A stretch of 64,000 nt of DNA from Epiperipatus broadwayi (GCA_028023455.1 JAQFVV010012422.1:8109210-8173209), one strand, 5' to 3'; counted from the stretch's first letter, positions 1 through 12,602 are shown. The notes: generated from the letters alone by a model not told the origin. Translations and numbers: made by a program.

Positions 1-1360
1 AAAAGTAAGGATGCTTATTTAGGAATGTCAAAAAACTGAAGAAACTAATTTTATATAATGAAGTCATTAACAGGACTTTGAAAGAATGCTCCATCAAATA
101 AATCTGAAAGTGCCTCAAATCAATGAATAAGACATTATAATATGTTGTATGAAGAGAAAATCAAAGAAGCAAGTGGTCCATTGATTTTAAATTTTTTCTC
201 TAGATCTTGTGTATTCCTCCAAAAAAGAGCACGGCCATTAAAGGATTTAAAAGACAATGATAGATCCTTAGAAAGAACAACTGATGACTCAGAAAACTGA
301 ATGATGCTGAATAGATTGATGATAAGAAAGAACAACATTAATATAATGTTTTCCCCTTTTACATATATTAAAGTTGCATTATCTTGCCTTACATACTATT
401 TTAAGTGTATATCTGCATAATACACATATAACACTGCTTACACATGCTTATATTATACACTAGGATTTTTTAATTGCTATATGTATTAGGTTAAGTGGTT
501 TGTTAAAAGTATATGTCACTCTTTATCTGCAGGTATCAGCTAATTTTTCCCCCATAGGAAACGATTATAATCTCTTGCTTTTTGATCTTTACGTACTATC
601 TTCTTGCTTTACGAGTTTTGGGGAACAATTGTCCTAGTTAAGTAGGATAAATGTGTAATTTGTTGGTAATTCTTCAAGAAAATAAACATTCTTCTAATAA
701 TACTATTAGCATTAAAAAGTTGGCAGAAAAAGAAAATGGTTTATTTGGAAACAAATTTCTCAACCTGGAAGATAATACTAGCTCTAATCAATAAGAAATA
801 AAGAACTTGAAAACATCAACCATTAACACAGTTGGAGATGCAAAGGTTTGATACTTTTATCTCACCTGATGATTGAAAGTTATTTTTGAAAGGTATGCAT
901 ACTAAAATAGACTGGTTTAGGTTTCTGCACTTGAGGATAATTGCAAGTAGTGGAGTGGCTGGGAATAAAAAGTGCTCAACTTTTTCTCAACTGGCTCGAA
1001 CTTGACTCTGAAAAAAAAGTTTCTGTCACTTTTCTATATTTAGTATTATTGCTGAAAGTAAAAAAAAGCTATAAATGAATCAGTAAAATAATGACCAAGT
1101 TATGCCCAATGATTTGATATGCAAACTTGTGTATAATATCTTGTATATGACATGCAAATTAAATTGTTCTGAAAGCAAAGAGTAGAATCTTATTTTGAAA
1201 AAAAAAATTATTATGTATGCAGCTAGTTCCAGGAAACATCAAGAAAGTTACAAAAATATCACTGATGTGAAGTTTAGATTACTGAAGAATACAGCTCCAG
1301 GTACCTTGATAATTATGACAAGATCTTTCATTTATTTGCCCAAGATAAATTACTGAGTAA
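1..1360. other. AT-rich DNA without recognisable features
   Basis: I see only AT-rich sequence with short homopolymer runs. Short open frames here (for example 135-338 minus) have no domain, no codon bias and no recognisable similarity. It could be intron or intergenic DNA. Confidence 0.5.
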
Positions 1361-1365
1361 ATAAG

Positions 1366-1625
1366 AGTAATCAAATTGTTTATTGTGGAGTTTATAAGAA
1401 GTTTGAAGTGTAGATAAGCAGAGACTGGTTGTGATTCATGGACTTGGCACTCCAGAGTCCACAATTCTATCATTGCACCAAAAAATGCAAAACCTTAAGA
1501 ATCTAGAATAGTAATATTTCATTTTTTTAAGTGTGTGTCAGAAATAATGGTGCTGGGCTATTATACATAGGCCTTTAACTCCAAAGTCTGTCATTCTGCC
1601 ATTGCACTTAACCATACAAGATTTT
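1366..1625 (-). repeat. Degraded copies of tRNA-derived SINE family B
   Basis: Two adjacent decayed fragments (about 1366-1492 and 1545-1625) carry the family-B hallmarks in minus orientation: a tail resembling 'ataagaagtttga', a pair of half-palindromes around 'actccagagt' or 'actccaaagt', then 'ccattgcact' and 'aaccatac'. The family is described fully at 21355-21500. These copies are old and have no visible target duplication. Confidence 0.6.
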
Positions 1626-1949
1626 ATATTATTTAAAACTAGAATGGCAGATTCTGAAGCTAAGCATATATAGATCATAACCTATCTTTTCTACTTCCAG
1701 TGCTCAAACCTCCTATGAATTTCTGAACAAAAAAATATTTGAAAAGGAGAGGGGAGAGTATGGAACTTACAGTAGTCAAATGCATAAATTATTGATGTTC
1801 TTAAAGAATTGGTGTTTCAAAACAATGTAACAAATATGAATAGTTTGTAACTTATGGAATCATGTGATTTTCAAAATTCATCTCTCATTCTAAACCATGC
1901 AAGGTTGGAAATTAGGGTTTCCAGATAGGAAATCAAACTTGGACTCCTA

Positions 1950-3400
1950 GGTAAAAACTAAATATTCTAAACACTGACAAAATGGAAAATATAAGACTAA
2001 GTTTCAATTAATTAAGATTTTTAAATGTAAAATAGATTAGTTTTTATATTGATGAATTGGGTAGCACCTTCTCTCGTCCTACCTATTCTACTTGTTTACT
2101 GAAAGTGTGATGAGAAAAGCCAAAGTGGATAAAGTCAAATATAAATCCATGATTACTGGATAGATCACCAGTCTTAGATATGTTAATGTCACTACATCCA
2201 TAGCTGTAAATAGAAAAAATCTCAAGATGTTTATGATAAAAGTTAGAGGTGAGAATAAAAAGTGGGACTGAAGTAATTATAGTGATAACATCAGCTGATA
2301 TCACAAATTGATATAAAAAGGTAAAAATGGTTGACAGTCTCATAGCTCTTCTTATAAAAATGTGCCTATTCATGTGAGTTTTGAGAAATGGTATTTGGCC
2401 CCACCCTTTTGCGGATTCTTTTCACCTTCCAAGCTGTGTAGGGAAGCATGGGGATGGGCTTATAATTATTAATATGTAATAGTACATCATCTAGGGTCTA
2501 ATATCATTACTTTGAATGCATATTAAAAAAGTTATGGCCAGTTGAATTACATACCTCCTCACATCATATGGTAGTGATATGTGAAGTGTGCACTATTTGC
2601 ATAGGGTCGTGAAGCACATCATCAGGCCATAATATTTGTGTGCAATGCTATCTAGGCCTGCTAATGGCCAATATGAACAGAACTGTCTAAGTTCATCTGC
2701 GTAAACAGCACATTTCTGTGTTTTTGCATAGAAACAGCACCACCAAGCGATGTACAGTGGTTCTTTAACAAGTACCATTTTTTCCTTTAAATCATTCCTC
2801 AAAAACAAAATACCTACTACACTAATACTGATCTTATAATCAAAATTATTCAAATTGTGGGCTTTTTTGAGATTTAGAATGTGGAAGATTAGAAAAAGTG
2901 TTGATGCTTTTGAATTGTAGTGTCGATAAAGATTTTTGATAATTTCATGCTAATAAAGATTTGACATAATTCAGGTTGAAGTTGTTCTATTATACTGATG
3001 TCAGATAACGATACATTTCATTACAAAAGAAGATAATGCTTGAAATAATTATTGATGAAAGTAGAAAAGGCTGAACAGCGATGAGGTGGATATAAATGAA
3101 TGTGTCTTGGAACAGTTTAAAAAGTCTATAGATGATCTGATCATATGAAGTCTATTTAATTAAATACAACAATAATTCGTATACATAATTAATCGTCTTT
3201 GATTAGCTATCTTGTTTATAAATTTAATCATGTCTAAGTTGGAATTTAAATAATTGTGTAATTAAAAAATATAAGATCTTTTTTGTTGTTGTTGTTTAAG
3301 ACATTTTAATCCTCTTTGTTTTTTAAAGTTTTGTTTAGAATTTTGAAAAATAATTGTTAAAAATAGTTATTTTTTCTAAATCTTTGTTATATTATTTAGT
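1950..3400. other. AT-rich DNA without recognisable features
   Basis: No convincing gene, RNA or repeat is visible. Open frames at 2083-2373 and 2593-2853 (minus) have no recognisable domains and are probably chance. Confidence 0.45.
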
Positions 3401-3401
3401 T

Positions 3402-3640
3402 TTATTAATACTAATACTTTTAGAGAGAAGGAGGGAGGGAGGGAGGGAGGGAGAGAGGGAAAGGGAGAGAGGAAAAGAGGGGGATATTAATACTAATACT
3501 TTTAGAGAGAAGGAGGGAGGGAGGGAGAGAGGGAAAGAGAGAGAGGAAAAGAGGGAGAGAGAGGGTGATAGAGGGGGAGAGGGAAAGAGTGTGTGTGTGT
3601 GTGTGTGTGTGATAGAGAGAGATTGTGTAGAGAGATTCAA
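3402..3640. repeat. GA/GGGA and GT simple repeat with an internal duplication
   Basis: A purine-rich tract of GGGA and GA units runs from about 3422 to 3590 and is followed by a (GT)n run near 3588-3611. The phrase 'attaatactaatactttt' followed by the same GA tract occurs twice (about 3402 and 3486), so an 84-bp unit was duplicated inside the tract. The open frames across it on both strands are compositional artefacts (Arg/Glu/Gly-rich and Ser/Pro/Leu-rich). Confidence 0.9.
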
Positions 3641-4319
3641 AAAATGATTTGTTTTAAAAAAATGTTATTGAAGAGTTTGCTGTCTGATTAAGCATTTTAA
3701 AGTTTATGATGGAACTCGAAAAGTGCGATCTGAAAAAAATTGTGTTAAGAGGCTCTTGATCAACGTGCCTGAGTATTCAAACTACATTTGCAGTTACATA
3801 CTTTTGCTTGCCGAAAGCAATTTAATATTTAAACGTTAATGAACTTCATGGTAATCTCTACAACTAAAATTCTTGCTCAAGTTGTCTTTAATTAACTGTA
3901 CCACAAAGTTTTAATGGATTTTAATTTTAAATATTAAATAAAGCATTCGGCACGAATGTTAAATAACATAAATTAATTACTGTTTCAACCCGCCAGACAT
4001 TTCGCTGTTACAACCTGTTTAACAAAAAAGACATCAGTAAAAGAAATTGCAAACGCAGAATTAAAAAAAAAGAAGTAACTTTTTATTCCTTTGAGCAATT
4101 TTGATGATATTATTATTTTATAATATGTGGGTATATACTCTTACAACATAATATTCTGAATACACATAATGAATTGTTTTCGTTATGCATGATCCACATT
4201 TGTTGTTAAGAATTGAATTTAAAAAGATTTTTTTTTTTCAGAATTATTATATTAACTCGAAAATCGACATCCTATCCAGACTTCTTTTAAAATTTAAAAC
4301 AAATAAATATCGAATAACT

Positions 4320-4405
4320 TCATTAGGGAGAGGGGTTTCTAAGAAGTTTGAGAATCCAAGTGCCAAAAAGTCTGACATTTTGCTACTGCATTAAATCATG
4401 CAGGC
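4320..4405 (-). repeat. SINE family B fragment
   Basis: Contains 'aagaagtttgag', 'agtctgacattttg' and 'aaatcatgcagg', matching in order the sense-reversed landmarks of family B. It is short and degraded. Confidence 0.6.
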
Positions 4406-5890
4406 ATGATAACAAAAATAGGCGGGGGGGGGTCTTAAATAGCCACTGTAGAGGAACAGTTTCTCCAGTTAATCTTTTATAGAGGAAGGTTGTGAGGGGT
4501 TTAGTGAGTTTTCATCTCTTTAAATACATTGTAGATAAGACAACCAGATTCCCAAACAATAACTAAATGATAGCTGGTTGATTAAATAACAGCTGTTAAA
4601 AGAGTGCCATAGGCTTGTTTAAAAATTGTAAAAAATAATAATTCAAAGTTTACTAGCCTGAATTTAATCTCAAAGTATAGAGTGACAGGTAGATGAAATT
4701 CCACATGACTGAGCCATACAAATAATAATTGATAAAAATTAAGTTCATGACTTCATATTCTGCTGTTTTGAAGTAAATGTGTACCTGAATAATCATTATC
4801 TATCCAAGCCAATAATAGCCATGGACTGAGATATAATCCTATACTGTATTAAGTTTTCATCAACATCAGAAATATTTATACAAATGTAATACCATTAATC
4901 CAACAATCTTGGTTGCTAAATTTTCCTATATCAGTGTTTTTGTTGCATTAGGAGGTAATTCAATAATTTATATTCTATCCCCCATCTCCCTTATTATAAA
5001 TTTTTTGTATCTCTAAAATTTTCATATGTTTTTGGCAGCTTAAAAAAATATTGGATGTAAATAACAACTATTAATTTTAATATATATTGCGTGCACATAC
5101 ATTTTGTATGTTTATTTTTATATAATAATAATATTGATTAATTTGTATTCATCCTCATCCCCCAACACCAAAATCTATTTTAAAAATTATTAATATACTG
5201 AAACAGTCAGCTTTTCAACCCAACTGTTTCACCTACTATATATATATATTATACAGCAGTATTCATACCTATATAAATACCACCAACCTTCCTATACATA
5301 TTAATAATAATCTTAATAAATCCCACCTAAATTTAAATCTAAATAATACAGTCGTGCATGTGTGCGAATATGTTTAAATATTCACAGAAATATTCATTTA
5401 TATAACTCATGAAGCAAAATATGCACATATATAGATTATTAATAATTGCTAAGTGAAAAACTAATTGTATGTGTAACTGTAGACTACATATATGCAAGAA
5501 TATAAATGTTAATAGATTATAAAACATTGCGTTTTCTATAATTTTATATTTATTAAATTATATATTTTCAAAATTGTATAATTCTGCATATATCGGTAAA
5601 TTAGAACGGCCAAGTTAAATATATAATAAAATGTTTTTCTAAATCTTAGATTTGTTTTTCTGGACACACCGTTGCCAGTATAATTAATCTTTACTGGTAT
5701 AAGATTAATTAAATTTTATATTTAGAATAAAACTTAGAAAACGAAATAAATTTCGGCCTGTCAATAGTTTTTTTTTTACCTATTTAATATTTGACACAGC
5801 AGGTTTCCACGGTAACTGGTAATTATCGTATGGGCCAAGAAAACAATTCTAAAAAAATAAAATAATGAAGGAGAGGGGGGGGGGTACTGG

Positions 5891-5930
5891 TATAAAAGCA
5901 AGGGCAGCCATCTTTGGGATTCAGTCATTA
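5891..5930 (+). promoter_or_regulatory. Candidate TATA plus initiator core promoter
   Basis: TATAAAAG at 5891-5898 is followed by an arthropod-style initiator TTCAGTC with its A at 5923, a spacing of 32 bases from the first T of the TATA box, which fits a real start site. Between them lies GCCATCTTTG, whose reverse strand resembles the YY1 core AAGATGGC. It is preceded by a G-run (5874-5884). The sequence downstream is unusually GC-rich for the window. I infer a Pol II promoter for a plus-strand transcript; the gene itself is not identifiable. Confidence 0.45.
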
Positions 5931-6132
5931 AAAAATATTCTTTCTAAGAGTCATCAAAATTGATATTTATAAAAAGTGAATAACCAGCATGTCGGGGTAA
6001 GTGGGCTCGAAATCTAGCCTGGCGAACAGCCATCTAAGCCGCAACAGCATGAGTTGACCACCGCCAGAACCTAAAAGATGTCATGCTATCCAGAGAACTT
6101 GCCAGTACAGAGAAAGATCAAGATAAACAACG
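5923..6132 (+). other. Candidate first exon of an unidentified gene
   Basis: From the predicted start at 5923 the sequence is distinctly less AT-rich than its surroundings up to about 6132. Two possible splice donors are present: GG|GTAAGT at 5996/5997, just after an ATG at 5989, and ACG|GTAACT near 6132. An ATG at 6078 opens 18 sense codons in frame to the second donor; the short peptide starts MSCYPENLP and has no recognised domain. Either donor could end exon 1. If it is real, much of the rest of the window could be the following intron. RNA evidence would be needed; confidence is modest. Confidence 0.35.
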
Positions 6133-6139
6133 GTAACTA

Positions 6140-7150
6140 CTCCTTTCAACATAAAACTTCAACTAATTTCAAATTTAAACACTAGCTTAACCTTAAAATT
6201 AATGGCCATCCTAATATTGTAATTTAAATTTCTGTATATTTTATTTTATGATTTCAATCTAAAATTTGCCTAAATTATAAATGTAATAACTGTATTTAAA
6301 TCCTAAAGTCTTGCCTGATGATAAAAAACTAATTTAAAAACTTGATTTAAAATGCTTGATATGATATGATTTATATAATTTATTATTTCAAAATCTAAAT
6401 ACTCGCATTCACACACATCTTTATTAATATAATTGTACGATTTTATGTTTTGGTTTACTCATAAAATAATGTTTGATTTGGTTACATGTTAAGTTGACTA
6501 TAAGTAATTAAATGCTATCTGTTTCAATTTGCTATAACGTAGAAATTAAATGTGTTTATAAATTTAACAACATATAAAATACAATTAGCTAGTTATACAG
6601 TAATAGTGAAAATTTCTATGATAATTTATTATTGTCTTAAGTTAATGATAATGTTTGCAGTCATTAATTTCTGAGATAGCATTATAAAACCAAATCAATC
6701 ATGTTTTAGCGAACCTCGCACAACTTTCTTTTAAAATGAACAATTATCAAATTCCACTTATTTGAAATTTTATTATGATTTAAATGCATTTCTTAAGTTA
6801 AGCTATGCCAAAATTATTATTATTTAGTTACGTTATCTTGTTTATGTTATAAAACTTCAAAACCGAGCTTTATTCTTAAATTAAACTAGCGAGTATTAAA
6901 TAAAGATTTTCTCGCGTATATATGTAAGTGCGCATATATATATAACACGTATAATTATGTACGAAATAAAAAGTGCTGTTTTGGAAAGGATAAAATGTCT
7001 TGAATTAACTATCATTACAAACATATTACTACTCTAAGATAGATTTGCTTTTTAAGTTAATATTTTAAACAAATATTTGGTTAAAGTGATAAAAATACAG
7101 CATAAATCTATAAGTTTATATTTTAATTCCCTATAAGCCTATATAGATAG
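6140..7150. other. AT-rich DNA without recognisable features
   Basis: Only AT-rich sequence is visible here, as expected of intron or spacer. Confidence 0.45.
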
Positions 7151-7157
7151 CTTTGTA

Positions 7158-8509
7158 GATTGGACAGTTCTTGTGTATAATTCAACCGATGATGTATTAC
7201 CCTGAAGGCACATTGGTCTAAAGTTGTGATTTTTAAGATAACGTCTCCAAGTGATCTGCAGACACATTTAGTCGCTAAAATGTGTCCTCAGATCACGTGA
7301 ACACGGCACATTAAAAAACGCAACATTAGACCGATATGCCTTCAGGATAATACGTCATCGGTTGATCACGTGGTAAAAAACATGGCAAAAATATAAAAAT
7401 TTAAAAAAAATGTAAACATAAAAAAAAGAAAAAAAATGTGACGCAGGTCACGTGATAAAAAACAACAAAAAAAAAGCAAAAATCTGACGCAGGTCAGGCA
7501 AATAGTAAAAAAAAAAAAATGTACATGCATGTGTCAAAATAATTTAGAAAAAACTATATTATAATTTATAAAACCACCCTATATTATGCTCAATTATTAT
7601 TATGCTCAATTATAAAAACAGCACGTAGCGCTGGAGTTGGTGGGGGGGGCCCTTTGTGTTTTTGACAAGCCGTAGGCTTGGCATACACCTATACCTTGTA
7701 TTACTCTCATAGCTGTAATTTTTATAATTGCCCATGAATTTACGAAAAATAATTTTCTGTATGATATAATTCAGAAATTAAAAATTGCCGATGAATTTAC
7801 AAAAAATAATTTTCTGTATGATACAATTCAGAAATTAAAAATTAAATTAAAATGTAATTCAATTGTAGAAATATTAACAAAAATTTTTTGTAAATTTTAA
7901 ATAAACAGCTAAATTAAAAAGACACGATTTAATGCAAATCTGGTATTAATGGCGTCATTTAATGCAAATCTGGTATTAATGGCGTCGCACCCTGTAATTT
8001 TTATAATTGCCGATGAATTTACAAAAAATAATTTGAGAATTGTAGAAATATTAACAAAAAGATTTTGTAAATTTAAAATAAACAGATAAATAAAAAACAG
8101 TTTACCGGAATAAATTACGAAAAATAATTTTCTGTATGATACAATTCAGGAATTAAAAATGAAATTAAAACATAATTCAATTGTAGAAATATTAACAAAA
8201 AATATTTGTAAATTCAAAATAAACAGATAAATAAAACACTTTACCCAAAATAACAGCTCAAAAAAGTAACTGTGATGCCGTGGATAGCAAAATCACAATA
8301 GACAGAAAAATCAAAAAATTTCCCAAACCTCTTTACGAATTTTAAATCTCGCGGGTGAAAAAAAAAATTGACTCTCTGATGGATTAATCATGCCAGTCAC
8401 TTGGTTACCATGACAACGTTGTCATGCAAAAAACGTCGATGTCTATCGGAAGGGAAATCGGTAAGTCAAAAACGTCATCGGTTGAATTATACACAAGTAC
8501 CGATTGGAC
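7158..8509. mobile_element. Non-autonomous DNA transposon with TIRs and 8-bp TSD
   Basis: The 8-bp direct repeat gattggac lies at 7158-7165 and 8502-8509. Just inside, the left end (7166 onward, AGTTCTTGTGTATAATT...) is an inverted match to the right end (8501 backward, GGTACTTGTGTATAATT...), and the match continues through CAACCGATGA for about 28 bases with two or three mismatches. The 1336-bp interior codes for no protein, so it must have been moved in trans. The left end is itself a palindrome (7183-7221 pairs with 7326-7364, around an inner hairpin at 7250-7305), and the middle holds repeated AT-rich blocks. An 8-bp duplication suits hAT- or P-type transposases; the superfamily is not fixed. 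Confidence 0.75.
7729..8240 (+). repeat. Internal sub-repeats of the 7.2-8.5 kb transposon
   Basis: Blocks containing 'gatgaatttacaaaaaata' and 'tttctgtatgatacaatt' recur from about 7729, 7786, 8005 and 8100, and two perfect 30-bp tandem units lie at 7927-7956 and 7957-7986. Each 30-bp unit contains ATGCAAAT, identical to the POU/octamer consensus (7932-7939 and 7962-7969). This is interior structure of the transposon, not a gene. Confidence 0.8.
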
Positions 8510-9820
8510 TCATAAATTCCCTAAATAGTATTATTAAAAATATTATAACATGAACTGATATGGGGTAGTTTCCTGAAAGAAACTTGTATTTTTAGTGTCT
8601 TAATTTTTAAATATGATTATGAAGTCAGCGGTGCATATGTGTCCTTACGAAATGCTATGGCATATTTTCTTGTTGCTGTACTTTTTTAATGGTCACGTGT
8701 TGTCGCACTGCACCATTACCTTTGGTTCAGGTAATTATTTCTTCAGATGGTGACTGGTTCACACCAACCCATTCTGCATTCTTATAATGGAACATGAGAC
8801 TCACCCAGAGCATAAGATTCCCAATCACATATAAAAATTGCTCGATCAGCTGAACTAAAATGGCCTCTTATACCACAGCAATGAGAATCGGTTGCAGGGA
8901 ACCATTACTTGGTAAAAATCCCATGAATAAGGCACATATGAGATGCAAATAAGACTCAGAGTTATGTTTTTTTTTACGCATTAGTATCTGAAGTCTAACT
9001 TCTGTTAATCAGTTCAGCCCACCATTTTTGTTAATTCAGCAATAATCTGAAAGGGAATCCAATCTAAATAGCATATTACTGTGTAGAGAATATATTACAG
9101 TATTCATGCTAGTTAAATTATGTTAAATTAAGTTCTTTCAAAAGTTATTATCACTTCTGCTAATATGGCAAATCTAAGTCCCTTTACAGCATAAACCTGG
9201 CATAGATAACCATGAGCAAAGTCAAATCGTTCTAAATTAAAATTCCGCTCATGCAAAATTTTACTGTATTATCATTTTATCACTTGTGAGTGATAGAAAT
9301 ATATATGTATAGACAAATAAATAATTAGTTGTAACCTACATAATATTACCTGCGAGTGATATGAGGCTATATACATATATAGGTAGAACGGAAATGCAAA
9401 ATCTCCAAAGTTTATTAATTATACTGGAAAGTTAAATTCACTTATAAGTAAACTAACTTATATATGTAAACCAAACTGCTTAAATCTGTACATCCAAAAT
9501 TATTACTGATAATGCATCACTTACATGTGAACCCCATTGAATTGTAATGTTTCTGAATCACCTGCATGTGAAATCAAAGAAATTACTTATCTATTATTAT
9601 TTTAAGTTATTGTTTACATTGAATATTATTAAATTGATTTTAAATTTGCTCTAGTTTCCTGTCTTAGTCTTGCTCACCGACTCACTATTATTTAACAGTT
9701 AGTAATTAGCTTTATAATTTATAGAAATATTATATAATTAATAATGATAAGTGTGCCACATGATACCTATATAGATATACTATATAAAATACCAATTGTT
9801 ACCCATCTTGTGTGCTACTG
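8510..9820. other. AT-rich DNA without recognisable genes
   Basis: Somewhat mixed composition with one CACGTG near 8695. I see no gene, RNA or clear repeat boundary. Confidence 0.4.
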
Positions 9821-9821
9821 T

Positions 9822-10018
9822 TGAGCTACTGCCAGCACGTGAAGAAGAGAAGTGCTGCTGTGACCTCAACTGTGTCATTTGTAAGGTTGTAAGTCTATGA
9901 GCAATGGTAGAGGAACTAGGGTTAGGCTCGAGCCATGGCTTCCACCACCATAAACCTGGTCGGCCTTAGGATGATCTATCAGAGTTCTAGATTTTGTTGC
10001 GCAAATGCACATAGTTGA
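9822..10018 (+). other. GC-richer island, possible exon or old repeat
   Basis: This stretch is conspicuously less AT-rich than its flanks. It contains an open frame with a cysteine cluster (reading ...EEEKCCCDLNCVICK) that runs into 'AAG|GTTGTAAGT'-like donor sequence near 9885, then 'ggctcgagcc' (a perfect palindrome), and ends near an acceptor-like 'cgttacag'. It could be a small exon or the remnant of an unrecognised repeat. I do not recognise the peptide. Confidence 0.25.
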
Positions 10019-10019
10019 C

Positions 10020-11950
10020 CGTTACAGTATGTCAAAGTTTTTGCCAGCTGATAAGTTTTCCCTTTTTTTGTTTCACCTTTCTCTTTCTCTTGGCAGTGAA
10101 AAAACTTTGCTATGAAAAATTAAAAATGATTATAAGACAAAATAGAAACATGATACTCATTTTAATAGGAATTGTAATTTACAGATATTTATTTAAATGT
10201 ATTTTTTTTATATTTTATTTTAAGATCTATAGGCCAAATGTGCTAACTTATTTACTGTAACGTGTTTATTTTTTAATATACATATATTTAAAATTAAATA
10301 TAAAATAACAGCCTAATTTTTTTTACTGTTGATTCTGGATGCTAATCAAAGTGTTGTTGTCTGTTACATTTTATTCATTTATCAATGTCAGAAAATAATA
10401 TTACTTTAGTAATAGTCATTCATTTAAATAGGTTTTCTACTAATTAACATTTTAACTTGAAAGAAAATTTATTTATATTGTAGTTCTTAGATTTTTACAT
10501 AGATGGCAGGGTAGGGCTGGAACAGTAATTTCATACATTTGGATCTTGCATGGTGTAAAGGAATTTTTTGTGCCATGCTTGTCAAAAAACACTTATTTTT
10601 ATATTTTAAATGTATTTTCATGTATCTTCATTATAATTTTACTATTAAAAATAAAATATATAATTAATTCATATATGTATTAATGATTTTTTTTTACACA
10701 TTAAAACAATTCATGTGATAAGGGGGAAAAACAAAATGTAAATTGGGGTTACATACATTTTTTTTTATTTAATCAATATAAATTGATGATTTAATAAATT
10801 ATTTCATTAATTTAAATATATTTACTAAATTTTGAAACACTAATTATTATAAAAAATAATATAATTTTTTATGAATTAAATTAAAACTGAAGGCTATATA
10901 TATATATACACGAAATTAAACTAATATTTTATCTTCATCTTAATTATTTAAATTTTAGGTGCAAAGATTAAGTAAATTGTATAAATGATAAAAACATAAA
11001 GTCTAGCAGTAATAAAATTTATTCCAATTTCATCAGGATGTTTGTAAAACTGTGAGAAGCTACATTAATGATATGTGAGACCTCTTGATAAAATTGTTGA
11101 TTTTCTATTAATGAGTACTGATTTAGAAAACCTGAAGTATCATGAAGCATTAACTTTTTTTATCTATTATCTTATACTGAAATCCATATTGAGTTTAATT
11201 TTCTTCCTCTAACAATTCTTCATAAGATTGTTTTGTATTTGTATATCTTTTATTGACACTCTTTTTATGTTTTGTTTTCTCCCATTAGTTCAATAGTGCT
11301 TAATGTAGTAGTAAATGTTTAATTTATTCTATATCTAAAATTAAGATTTGCCTTATACAATTTTTTAAGCTGGAAAAGTCATTATGAATGGAAATTTTGG
11401 AAAAAATGGGTAGTGTTAAGTGAATAGTTTGAGCACCATGGTAATTGTTTGTTTTTTTTCATGTTTTTCTGTTAAATATATAGCAGAATATGATAATTTG
11501 ATAATATCTCAGTTATTATTTTGATGTAGCTATTATTAAATTCCAAAGACATTGCTATCTTGAAAAATATTAATGGGTGATATGGACATGTTTGACTCTT
11601 GCAGGTCTTTACTCTTGGAAAAAGGCAAAAACATTAGATATCTTGTATCCATGAAAATTATTTTTGCTAATATATATCTTATATTAAATATTGTAATAAA
11701 TTAATTAAGTTGCAAAGAAGTAAATAAGTGGAATTTTCTTGTAATAACTTGAGAAATAAGTTTAGCAATGGTGTTGCCAGGTAACCACTAGTTTAAATTG
11801 ATGTTCTCAAGCCTAACCACTACCTCGAGTAACCAACAATAGCTTTGTGTTTGCGTTTATTTAAAGATAAAAGGTTTTTTTTATTTCAATGCCCAAGATC
11901 TTATATAGGATATAAACTTGGACAGAAATATATATATATATTTTCTTTCA
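10020..11950. other. AT-rich DNA without recognisable features
   Basis: Long AT-rich stretch. The open frame at 10015-10260 encodes a hydrophobic, low-complexity peptide that looks like AT-rich chance coding. Confidence 0.45.
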
Positions 11951-11959
11951 TTTGTAATT

Positions 11960-12151
11960 CAAAATTTGCAAAAGAATGATTGTGTATTGAAGAGGTTTCT
12001 TTCTTCTCTATGACCCAATGCTAAGTGCACTTTCAGTGAAGTTCACCATCATCAGACCTATGATTATAGTGAACTTCATTGAAAGGGCACCTAGCATTAG
12101 TCTATAAAGAAATCACTTTAATATGCAGATAAACAAACATTTGCAAATTTG
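11960..12151. repeat. Palindromic (hairpin) repeat
   Basis: The two halves are reverse complements: for example 'tgctaagtgcactttcagt' near 12019-12037 pairs with the inverted region 12080-12100, and the outer arms carrying 'aatttgca' match at 11963 and 12142. The arms are about 90 bp with moderate divergence. This is typical of a foldback MITE or an inverted dimer of a short repeat. The minus strand contains CTGATGA followed by a small hairpin and GAAA, so a degenerate hammerhead is possible (see findings). Confidence 0.7.
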
Positions 12152-12602
12152 TATATATATATTGTAAAGGTTGGGGACATCCATTTTTACAATATTTATA
12201 ATATCACGTTTGTTTCTTTAAAAAAAATAGGTTTTTTCTTTTTTTTAATTACTCTACATTTGAAATATTTATGAAGGAAGGCTATCGAATGTTTTTGTTA
12301 TTTAATATACACATTTTGTTTTATAAAACTAGCAATTCCAGAAAACATCGCATGCTATATTTTTTTAAAACTTACAATTGAACATTGTTGCGGTTTTTCG
12401 TTTCCTTTATTTGTTATCTTCGTGTGACTTTGATATTATATTTTTGTATAATTTTACCAATTTGCATTTTTTTTATATCAAAAATTTTATTGCTTATGTA
12501 TTATATAAAGTTATACATACGAAGTTCAAATTTGTTCAGACATGGGAAGCAAAACAATCCTTTATATACTAATTAAGAGTTAGTATTATAAGATGCAGAA
12601 TT

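Noticed and set aside
3354-3647. Open frames on both strands across the GA/GT tract
   Set aside because: Simple-sequence artefacts: the encoded peptides are Arg/Glu/Gly or Ser/Pro/Leu low complexity.
5989-6060. Spliced-leader RNA gene suggested by ATGTCGGG|GTAAGT after a TATA box
   Set aside because: No Sm site or compact stem-loop structure follows and the upstream exon would be too long; an ordinary first exon is simpler.
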